Positions 1 through 5,075 of a stretch of 5,075 nucleotides of DNA are shown piece by piece (positions within the stretch are counted from its first letter, which is position 1; each line of letters opens with the position of its first letter). The position numbers and the translations under genes are program-made. Source of the stretch: Gemmatimonadota bacterium (GTDB lineage: Bacteria > Gemmatimonadota > Gemmatimonadetes > Longimicrobiales > Gaopeijiaceae); the NCBI GenBank assembly GCA_016209995.1, contig JACQVC010000211.1:1-5075 (forward strand), written 5' to 3'. The notes below the pieces were generated by a model, which was not told the DNA's origin, ran no database searches, and worked only from the letters and a program-made list of their open reading frames with translations.

Positions 1-481
1 ACCGCCGGCAGCGCCTCGTACTCCACGTTGATCTTCTCGAGGGCTTCGTTCGCAATCTGCTCGGTGACGGCCGCCACGGCCGCAACCCCATCGCCGGCGT
101 GGAACACGCGATCGTCGACCAGCACCGGCTGATCCTTGAACGAAGGCCCAAAGGAGTTGAAGGGGATTTCGCGGCCGGTCACCACCGCCATCACGCCCGG
201 CATCGCTTCGGCTTCTCTCGTATCGACGCTCTTGATCCGCGCCGAGGCGATGCCCGCCCGCTTGATCCTCGCGTGCAGCATGCCGGGAAACGTCAGATCG
301 TCGATGTATCTGGTCTGGCCGAGTCCGTGCAGCCGGGCGTCTGGTGGCGGACCTCCGGGACCAGGGTTTCGAGGGGATAGGTCACCGGCGGCCGTATCGC
401 CGGCACGCGCAGCGCTTCCTCTGTGTCCTCCAACGTCTCCAGCCGGGCCGTCTTGTCGGCGACCGTTGTCTTCTTTTCCAT
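1..481 (-). CDS. Molybdopterin-binding large subunit of a xanthine dehydrogenase-family hydroxylase (N-terminal fragment, apparent frameshift)
   Basis: This is the N-terminal part of the catalytic, molybdenum-cofactor subunit; members of the family are usually about 750-800 residues, and the rest lies beyond position 1. The frame opened by the ATG at 481-479 gives about 46 plausible residues (ending VPEVRH), then runs into a TGA at 295-293. The conserved family block lies in another frame from about 362 to the window edge: DARLHGLGQTRYIDDL, then FPGMLHARIKRAG and PGVMAVVTGREIP, matching the start of the aldehyde oxidase/xanthine dehydrogenase a/b hammerhead domain. That frame has no ATG, GTG or TTG between 481 and 344, so it needs the upstream start. 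One missing base (or 3n+1 bases) would join the two. A GGAGA motif at 492-496 sits 10 bases before the ATG. The start is 23 bases after the small-subunit gene, giving the medium-small-large order of cox-type operons. Substrate type cannot be judged because the active-site motifs are outside the window. Confidence 0.85.
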
Positions 482-504
482 GGTGTGGTCGTCTCCGCCG
501 CGGG

Positions 505-993
505 CTATGCAGGCTTATCCACCGGCTCACCGCGCAATGCGCGCGCGGCGAACTGGATCGCCGCGATCATCTTGGTGTAGCCGGTGCACCGGCACAAGTT
601 GCCGGCGAGCGCGTCGCGGATCTGCTGTGAGGTCGGGTCGGGGCTCTCGTCGAGCAGGGCCTTGGCCGACAGGATGACGCCGGGCCCGCAGAACCCGCAC
701 TGGAGCGCGCCGTGATCCTCGAAGGCCTTCTGGATCGGGTGCAGCCGGTCCATGGTGGCGAGCCCCTCGATGGTCAGCACGTCGCGGCCGTCGGCCTGGA
801 CCGCCAGCATCAGGCATGCGTTGACCGCCGCACCGTCGACGAGGACGGTGCACGCGCCGCAATCGCCCACGTCGCACCCGAGCTTCGCGCCGGTCAGATT
901 GAAGCTGTCGCGCAACAGCGCGAGCAGTGTCGTTTCCGGGGGCACCGATGCCGTGCGCGTCTCGCCGTTGACGTTGACCGTGACGTTTGCCAT
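505..993 (-). CDS. [2Fe-2S] small subunit of a xanthine dehydrogenase/CO dehydrogenase-family hydroxylase
   Basis: This 162-residue electron-transfer subunit would carry electrons from the molybdenum centre to the FAD subunit. The N-terminal plant-ferredoxin-like domain (about 1-76) has cluster ligands C40, C45, C48 and C60 in the pattern C-x4-C-x2-C-x11-C. The C-terminal helical [2Fe-2S]-binding domain (about 77-155) holds C99, C102, C134 and C136, in QCGFC and GNLCRCTGY. All eight cysteines are present and the length is normal, so the protein looks intact. After the QCGFC motif the residue is Gly (QCGFCGPG), where Thr is more common. A GGAGG motif at 1000-1004, inside the end of the FAD-subunit gene, lies 6 bases before the ATG. 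Only one base separates the upstream stop codon from this start, so translational coupling is likely. No twin-arginine signal is visible, so the complex is probably cytoplasmic. The family is certain; the substrate is unknown. Confidence 0.96.
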   Translation of the reverse strand: MANVTVNVNGETRTASVPPETTLLALLRDSFNLTGAKLGCDVGDCGACTVLVDGAAVNACLMLAVQADGRDVLTIEGLATMDRLHPIQKAFEDHGALQCGFCGPGVILSAKALLDESPDPTSQQIRDALAGNLCRCTGYTKMIAAIQFAARALRGEPVDKPA

Positions 994-994
994 C

Positions 995-1876
995 TCACGC
1001 CTCCACGGGCTTCGCCAGCGCCCGCGCGTAGGCGCCTTCCAGGGCGCGTTTGGTGAGGACCGCGATCAAATCCCGCCGGTACTCGGCGGAGGCCCGGAAA
1101 TCGGTGATCGGCTTCGCCTCGCCGACACTGATGCGGCCCGCCTCTGCCATCGCCTCCGGCGTGATCGTACGCCCCTCGAGGTAAGCCTCGGCTTTGAGCG
1201 CGCGGATCACCGTCGGCGCGACGGCTCCGAGGGCGATGCGCGGCCTGACGCAGACCTGCCCCCGCTCGACCCACAGGCTGGCTGCGACGTTGACCAACGC
1301 CAGCGCCTGTCCCCTGCGCAAGCCGAACTTGAGAAACTGCGTCGGCTTGCCCAGGTTCTCTTTCGGGATGACGACCTCCGCCAGCAGTTCATCGGGCTTG
1401 AGTACGGTCTTGCGAGGTCCGAGGAAGAATTCGGCCAGCGGCATCTGCCGGCGGCCGGCCGGCCCGACGATGGTGATCCGCGCGTCGAGCGCGATGAGCG
1501 TGGGGCCGCTGTCCATGGAGGGAACGCCGGTCACCAGGTTGCCGCCCAGCGTGCCCAGATTCCGGGTCTGCACCGCCCCGATGGTGTGCGCCGCATCGAC
1601 CAGGGCCGGGAACATTTCGCCGATAATCGGCGAACGCATGATCTCAGCGTGGGTGACCAACGCGCCGATGCTGAGCCCTTCGTCCGTGATCGCGATGGTC
1701 TTCAGATCCCGGGCGCGTGAGATGTCGATGATGACGGCCGGGACATGGGAGGAGGACTTGAGCTCGACCAGCAGGTCCGTGCCGCCCGCCAGGACCTTGA
1801 CGGACGGCGCGTGCTCGGCGAGCAGCGCCACCGCATGGCGGGAATCCCTGGCCGCGACGACTTCAAAGGCTCTCAT
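995..1876 (-). CDS. FAD-binding medium subunit of a xanthine dehydrogenase/CO dehydrogenase-family hydroxylase (CoxM-like)
   Basis: This 293-residue flavoprotein subunit would pass electrons from the iron-sulfur subunit to the final acceptor. The N-terminal FAD-binding domain (about 1-170) has the two usual flavin motifs: AGGTDLLVEL at 30-39 and TIGAVQTRNLGTLGGNL at 98-114. The C-terminal CO-dehydrogenase-flavoprotein domain (about 180-285) ends with the typical DFRASAEYRRDL at 259-270. Length is normal and no motif is broken. The region after the second FAD motif reads VPSMDSGPTLIALDA, close to the family's usual P-S-x-D-S/T-x-P-x-L pattern. The ATG at 1876-1874 is supported by a GGAGA motif at 1883-1887, 6 bases upstream. 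It is the first gene of the minus-strand operon, and the small-subunit gene follows one base after its stop. The family call is firm; whether the enzyme acts on xanthine, an N-heteroaromatic compound, an aldehyde or CO cannot be decided here. Confidence 0.95.
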   Translation of the reverse strand: MRAFEVVAARDSRHAVALLAEHAPSVKVLAGGTDLLVELKSSSHVPAVIIDISRARDLKTIAITDEGLSIGALVTHAEIMRSPIIGEMFPALVDAAHTIGAVQTRNLGTLGGNLVTGVPSMDSGPTLIALDARITIVGPAGRRQMPLAEFFLGPRKTVLKPDELLAEVVIPKENLGKPTQFLKFGLRRGQALALVNVAASLWVERGQVCVRPRIALGAVAPTVIRALKAEAYLEGRTITPEAMAEAGRISVGEAKPITDFRASAEYRRDLIAVLTKRALEGAYARALAKPVEA

Positions 1877-1940
1877 GCGTTGTCTCCAACTCCTCTCCAG
1901 ATTGGTTCATCGGTGGATCGGCTCAGGAGGAACCGGTGGT

Positions 1941-1957
1941 GCGGACACCGCGTCCGC
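1941..1957. repeat. Short inverted repeat (6-base stem, 5-base loop) in the divergent intergenic region
   Basis: GCGGAC (1941-1946) pairs perfectly with GTCCGC (1952-1957) around the loop ACCGC. A third copy of GTCCGC lies at 1970-1975. It could be an operator half-site pair, but six-base GC-rich palindromes are expected by chance in DNA of this composition. No T-run follows, so it is not an intrinsic terminator. Confidence 0.25.
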
Positions 1958-2027
1958 CGAGCCTACCATGTCCGCCCACGCGCCACAATCGGCGAGGAGA
2001 GGGTGGCCGCGCGCCCCGCAGCGGGAA

Positions 2028-2057
2028 TCGACCGTGTTCAACCGGACGTGCGATAAT
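2028..2057 (+). promoter_or_regulatory. Candidate sigma70-type promoter for the VWA gene cluster
   Basis: A -35-like TCGACC (2028-2033, 4 of 6 matches to TTGACA) and a -10-like GATAAT (2052-2057, 5 of 6 matches to TATAAT) are separated by 18 bases. The AT-rich -10 box stands out in very GC-rich surroundings. It would start transcription near 2064, about 20 bases before the first possible ATG. This is a pattern match only; promoter consensus in Acidobacteriota is poorly constrained. Confidence 0.4.
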
Positions 2058-2083
2058 CGTGGTCCCTTCCAAGACCGTGATCG

Positions 2084-4249
2084 ATGGAGACTGACAAGGC
2101 CATGTGCAGGGATGTGCGGCTGTCGCTGATTGCGGCAGTCTGCGTCGGCGCCCTGCTTGCTGCCCGGCCCTCCGCGCAGCCGCCGGGCGCCGGGCAGGAG
2201 CCGGCCGTCACCTTCAGAACCGACGTCAACTTCGTCGAGGTCCACGCCATCGTCACCGACGAGACGGGGGCGTTCGTCCGGAACCTGTCTGCAGACGATT
2301 TCGAAATCCTGGAAAACGGTGCGTCACAGAAGCCTGCGGTGTTCCATCTGGTCGATGTGCCCAGCGAGCGTCCGTTCGTGCCGGCCGGGGCAACCGGTCC
2401 CGTCGAGGCCGATGTGCGCGCGACGACGCGCAGCTTCGCGGGCCGCGTCTACGTCCTCCTCCTCGACGACCTCCATACGACCTTGACGCGCACCGGGCTC
2501 GTGCAGGACGCTGCCCGGCGCTTCGTCCAGCAGTACCTGGGCGCCGACGACCTGGCCGCCGTCGTCTACACGAGCGGCCGCGGAGAGGCGGGACAGGAGC
2601 TGACAAACAGCCGCCGGCTGCTCCTGGCGGCCATCGACCGGTTCCAGGGGCGGAAGCTGCCGTCGGCGAGCGTCGAGAAGCTGGCCGTCCATCTGCGGGC
2701 CGTCGACGACGCGGCCTTCCTCGCCGGCGAATCTCAGCCGATCAGAACGACCGAACAACTCCAGGCCGCGCGCACCGTTCGTGACCCCGACGATCCGGAA
2801 CGGGGCCTCAGGGCCCGGCGGACGCTCACCGCGATCGAGAACGTTGCCGCGTGGTTGAGCGACGTGCAGGGCCGGCGAAAGGCGCTGCTGCTCTTCAGCG
2901 AAGGCATCGATTACGATGTGTACGAACCCTTCAACCGGGGATCGGCCTCCGGCCTCGTCGCAGACGCCCAGCAGGCCGTGGCCGCCGCCCAGCGCGCAAA
3001 CGTCAACGTCTACGCGATCGATCCGCGAGGACTGGACCAGCTCGGGCCGCTGATCGAGATTGGCGCGCGGTCCGATTACCCGCAGCTCGAGTATGGCAAC
3101 TCACGGGGGGCCCTGCGCGAGCTCCTGCTGTCCCAGGAGAGTCTCATTTCGCTCTCCGAGGAGACCGGCGGCCTGGCCGTGGTCAACACCAACGACGTCG
3201 CCGGCGGGCTTGGAGCCGTCGTCCTCGACAACAGCCGGTACTACCTGCTCGGCTACCACAGCGACCCCAGCGGATGGGCCGGCAAGTTCCTGAAGATCGA
3301 CGTCCGCGTCAAGCGGCCAGGCCTGCGGGTCCGCGCCCGCCGCGGCTACCTGCCGCCCGATCCCAGGGCGGCTGCGGCGACTCGCACGCTCGATGTCGCG
3401 GCAGGCACGTCACCGGCGCTCGCGGCCGCGCTCAGCAAGCCGGTCCCGGTGGGGGATCTGCCGCTGCGGGTCTTCGCGGCGCCCTTCAAGGGTACGGCCC
3501 GGAACCCCAGCGTGCTCGTCGCCATCGAGATCGACGGGCCGTCGCTCAGATTCGAGGAGCGGGACGGCCGCTTCACCGAGCGGGTCGAAATCTCCATCGT
3601 GGCCGCCGACCAGCGCGCGAGGGTTCAGGGCGGCGATCGCCAGACCTTCGACTTGAACCTTCTTCCCCAGACCTACGAGCGCGTCCGCAGCACCGGCGTG
3701 CGCCTTCTCTCGCGACTGGACCTGCCGCCGGGGCGCTACCAGATTCACGTCGGCGCGTACGAGGCGACCGGCGGGACGACCGGCACCCTGCCCTACGACC
3801 TGGAAGTGCCCGACTACCGGGAGACGCCGTTCGCGCTGAGCGGGATCCTCCTGACCTCGCTGGCCGCCGACGCGTACGCCACGCCGAATCCCGATCCGGA
3901 GCTGGCCGACGTCTTGTCCACACCGCCCGTCGCCACGCGCACTTTCAGTCCCCTCGACACGCTGACACTCTTCGCCGAGCTGTACGACAACTCGAGCCGA
4001 ACGGCGCATACGACCACGATTGTCACGACCGTCCAGGATGCGCGGGAGGGCCGCACGGTCTTCGAGTCGCGCGCCAGCCTCGAGGTGTCGGGCCGGGCGC
4101 GGACCGATGTGCACAAGACGGAGCTTCCGTTGAAAGGTCTGAACCCCGGCCTGTACGTGCTTCGCGTCGAGGCTGCGCCGTCGGCCGCAGGCGGGCACTC
4201 GGACCGGCGCGAAGTGTTGTTTGAAGTGAGCGGCGCAAGAAATCCGTAG
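2084..4249 (+). CDS. Exported VWA-domain protein of the VWFA-related acidobacterial family (TIGR03436 type)
   Basis: This 721-residue protein is probably secreted or periplasmic; its biochemical role is unknown. A signal peptide occupies about residues 7-32 (hydrophobic LIAAVCVGALLAA, then RPSAQ). An N-terminal beta segment (about 43-90, VNFVEVHAIVTDETGAFV and LSADDFEILENG) is the hallmark opening of the acidobacterial family. A von Willebrand factor A-like fold follows (about 120-375): VYVLLLDDLHT at 122-132, RRKALLLFSEGIDY at 264-277 and NVYAIDPRGL at 308-317. Next come SRYYLLGYHSDP (384-395) and RVRARRGYLPP (416-425), typical of the family's end. The metal-ion site is not canonical: DDLHT stands where DxSxS would be. 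The remaining 300 residues are beta-rich, with two similar strand pairs (LPPGRYQIHVGAYE at 547-560, LNPGLYVLRVEA at 686-697), suggesting sandwich domains. The start is uncertain: ATG 2084 lacks a clear ribosome site, while ATG 2102 (residue 7) gives a more usual signal peptide and has GGAG 12 bases upstream. It appears to lead a three-gene operon. Confidence 0.9.
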   Translation: METDKAMCRDVRLSLIAAVCVGALLAARPSAQPPGAGQEPAVTFRTDVNFVEVHAIVTDETGAFVRNLSADDFEILENGASQKPAVFHLVDVPSERPFVPAGATGPVEADVRATTRSFAGRVYVLLLDDLHTTLTRTGLVQDAARRFVQQYLGADDLAAVVYTSGRGEAGQELTNSRRLLLAAIDRFQGRKLPSASVEKLAVHLRAVDDAAFLAGESQPIRTTEQLQAARTVRDPDDPERGLRARRTLTAIENVAAWLSDVQGRRKALLLFSEGIDYDVYEPFNRGSASGLVADAQQAVAAAQRANVNVYAIDPRGLDQLGPLIEIGARSDYPQLEYGNSRGALRELLLSQESLISLSEETGGLAVVNTNDVAGGLGAVVLDNSRYYLLGYHSDPSGWAGKFLKIDVRVKRPGLRVRARRGYLPPDPRAAAATRTLDVAAGTSPALAAALSKPVPVGDLPLRVFAAPFKGTARNPSVLVAIEIDGPSLRFEERDGRFTERVEISIVAADQRARVQGGDRQTFDLNLLPQTYERVRSTGVRLLSRLDLPPGRYQIHVGAYEATGGTTGTLPYDLEVPDYRETPFALSGILLTSLAADAYATPNPDPELADVLSTPPVATRTFSPLDTLTLFAELYDNSSRTAHTTTIVTTVQDAREGRTVFESRASLEVSGRARTDVHKTELPLKGLNPGLYVLRVEAAPSAAGGHSDRREVLFEVSGARNP

Positions 4250-4264
4250 GCCACCCGGGAGCAT

Positions 4265-4270
4265 GGGAGA
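4265..4270 (+). promoter_or_regulatory. Ribosome binding site that fixes the HbpS-like gene start
   Basis: GGGAGA lies 7 bases before the ATG at 4278. The in-frame ATG at 4263 has its nearest purine run (GGGAG, 4257-4261) only one base away, too close to work well. This favours 4278 as the start. Confidence 0.6.
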
Positions 4271-4277
4271 CACGAAC

Positions 4278-4922
4278 ATGATGAACATGATGAAGGCGAC
4301 ATCGATCCTTCGTGCGGGCGGAATCTTGGGGCTGGCAGCGCTGTGCACGCTTGCGGCGGCAGACGGCTGGGCGCAGGGCGCCGCGGCGGCTCGGCTGGAG
4401 GCGGTGACCCTCTCGGGGGCCGCGGCCGAACGGGCACTGACGAAAGCGCAGATCAATGCCGCGACGGCCCGGGCGATCGTGGATGCATGCGTGGAGTTTG
4501 CGAGAGCCAACAAGAGCTCGTATTCCATTTTCGTCCTCGCGCCCACAGGCGAGACCCTCGAAGCGCACGTCATGGACGGACAGCTGCCGATTGGCGTCGA
4601 GACCGCCCAGTTGAAGGCGAAGACCGCGCTGTACGCGCGGACGCCGTCGAGCGCCGTCGCCCAGCGCTTTAGCACCGTGGACGGGCGACTGATTCGGCTG
4701 GATCTCGGCCAGGAGAGAGGCCTGGCCTACTATTTCGTCGGCGGCGGCCTGCCGATTGTCGTCGAGGGCCAGCTCATCGGCTCCATCGGCGTGGGCGGCG
4801 GGAACATGGACGAGCAGTGTGCCTATCAGGCGTTGACCAAGGTGCTCGGACCGCAGCCGCCGCTGCCCGAGGCCCAGCCGGCGGGCGGCGGGCGCGGCGG
4901 CCGCGGCGGACAGCCGCAGTGA
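4278..4922 (+). CDS. Exported GlcG/HbpS-like heme-binding family protein (DUF336)
   Basis: This 214-residue protein belongs to the GlcG/HbpS (DUF336, PF03928) family. Some members bind heme; others are accessory proteins encoded beside oxidoreductases or catabolic genes. A signal peptide spans about 1-33 (hydrophobic ILGLAALCTLAAA, likely cleavage after WAQ), so it probably acts in the periplasm. The family domain covers about 52-190: LTKAQINAATARAIVDACVEFA (54-75) in helix one, VLAPTGETLEAHVMDG (86-101), AKTALYARTPSSAVAQRF (114-131), and the signature GGGLPIVVEGQLIGSIGVGGG (155-175) followed by MDEQCAYQAL (177-186). The last 23 residues are a Pro/Gly/Arg-rich tail (GGGRGGRGGQPQ) beyond the domain. 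I chose ATG 4278 over ATG 4263 because of ribosome-site spacing. The gene starts 28 bases after the VWA stop and is followed 22 bases later by a LivH-type gene. The family is firm; heme binding is not shown by sequence alone. Confidence 0.92.
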   Translation: MMNMMKATSILRAGGILGLAALCTLAAADGWAQGAAAARLEAVTLSGAAAERALTKAQINAATARAIVDACVEFARANKSSYSIFVLAPTGETLEAHVMDGQLPIGVETAQLKAKTALYARTPSSAVAQRFSTVDGRLIRLDLGQERGLAYYFVGGGLPIVVEGQLIGSIGVGGGNMDEQCAYQALTKVLGPQPPLPEAQPAGGGRGGRGGQPQ

Positions 4923-4944
4923 GATCGGGATCCGTAGCCCTGTC

Positions 4945-5075
4945 ATGATCTACCTGATCATCCAGAGCCTCAACGGCCTGTTCTCCGCCGCCCTGCTGTT
5001 TCTGATTGCGGGCGGGCTCACGCTCGTGTTCGGGGTGATGCGGATCGTGAACATCGCCCACGGCTCCTTCTACAT
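4945..5075 (+). CDS. livH: LivH-type branched-chain amino acid ABC transporter permease (5' fragment)
   Basis: Only the first 43 codons lie in the window; full-length members have about 290 residues. The visible sequence starts MIYLIIQSLNGLFSAALLF, forms one hydrophobic membrane segment (about 2-29), and reaches GLTLVFGVMRIVNIAHGSFY, the highly conserved N-terminal signature of LivH permeases, including the NIAHG motif. LivH is one of two inner-membrane permeases of HAAT-family importers, which take up branched-chain amino acids but also urea, amides or aromatic compounds in different clades, so the substrate is open. The ATG lies 22 bases after the HbpS-like stop codon. No good ribosome site precedes it (GGGA at 4927-4930 is 14 bases away), so translation may depend on coupling to the upstream gene. 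The remaining transport genes (LivM, LivG, LivF, binding protein) would be expected downstream but cannot be seen. Confidence 0.9.
   Translation, partial: MIYLIIQSLNGLFSAALLFLIAGGLTLVFGVMRIVNIAHGSFY

Larger units (their letters stand above)
1877..2083. other. Divergent intergenic region between the hydroxylase operon and the VWA gene cluster
   Basis: These 207 bases contain no convincing gene and must hold the promoters of both divergent units. Facing right there is a reasonable promoter-like sequence near 2028-2057. Facing left, the best I can find is a weak pair (TTGTGG and TAGGCT, 17 bases apart, on the minus strand around 1961-1989), which I do not trust enough to list. A small GC-rich hairpin lies at 1941-1957. 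Confidence 0.7.

Noticed and set aside
1..481. Programmed -1 ribosomal frameshift in the large-subunit gene
   Set aside because: The direction of the shift is right for -1 slippage, but I see no X-XXY-YYZ slippery heptamer in the needed phase and no family precedent at this position; an indel is simpler.
752..1720. 322-codon open frame on the plus strand opposite the FAD and iron-sulfur subunits
   Set aside because: It overlaps two genes with full family motifs on the other strand; the translation has no domain signature and is a composition shadow.
1941..1957. Intrinsic terminator between the divergent units
   Set aside because: The stem is only six bases and has no T-run on either strand, and both flanking genes point away, so no terminator is expected there.
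1194..2129. 311-codon plus-strand open frame running from the FAD subunit through the intergenic gap
   Set aside because: It overlaps the FAD-subunit gene and the start of the VWA gene, has no recognisable motif and has shadow-like composition.
2851..4224. 457-codon plus-strand frame inside the VWA gene
   Set aside because: It is an alternate frame of the VWA gene, extremely Arg-rich, with none of the coherent motifs seen in the main frame.
3410..4675. 421-codon open frame on the minus strand, antisense to the VWA and HbpS-like genes
   Set aside because: It runs across the junction of two well-supported genes, has Arg/Ala/Gly-rich composition typical of antisense frames in GC-rich DNA, and shows no recognisable domain.

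Overview
The window looks like high-GC chromosomal DNA from a bacterium of the phylum Acidobacteriota, possibly a Vicinamibacteria-like lineage. The main evidence is the long plus-strand gene, which has the layout of the VWFA-related acidobacterial family (TIGR03436 type). The class-level placement is inference. I see no rRNA, tRNA, CRISPR array, insertion sequence or phage gene.

The left part (1-1876) is a minus-strand operon for a molybdenum hydroxylase of the xanthine dehydrogenase/CO dehydrogenase superfamily. It runs in the order FAD subunit (1876-995), [2Fe-2S] subunit (993-505), then the molybdopterin-binding large subunit (481 to beyond position 1). Electrons would pass from the molybdenum centre through two [2Fe-2S] clusters to FAD. 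The large subunit is cut by the window edge and also carries an apparent frameshift near 345-385, so as read its conserved part is out of frame with its start codon. The substrate cannot be told from this window.

A divergent intergenic region (1877-2083) separates this from a plus-strand cluster. It holds a plausible sigma70-type promoter facing right and a small GC-rich hairpin.

The plus-strand cluster encodes a large exported VWA-domain protein (2084-4249), an exported GlcG/HbpS-like (DUF336) protein with a Gly/Arg-rich tail (4278-4922), and the first 43 codons of a LivH-type branched-chain amino acid ABC transporter permease (4945 onward). Gaps of 28 and 22 bases suggest co-transcription. 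One reading is a catabolic locus in which a LivH-type transporter imports a small substrate, the hydroxylase oxidises it, and the HbpS-like protein has an accessory periplasmic role. This is inferred from gene neighbourhood only.

I found no clearly undescribed system. The best leads are the gene combination itself and the broken large-subunit reading frame.
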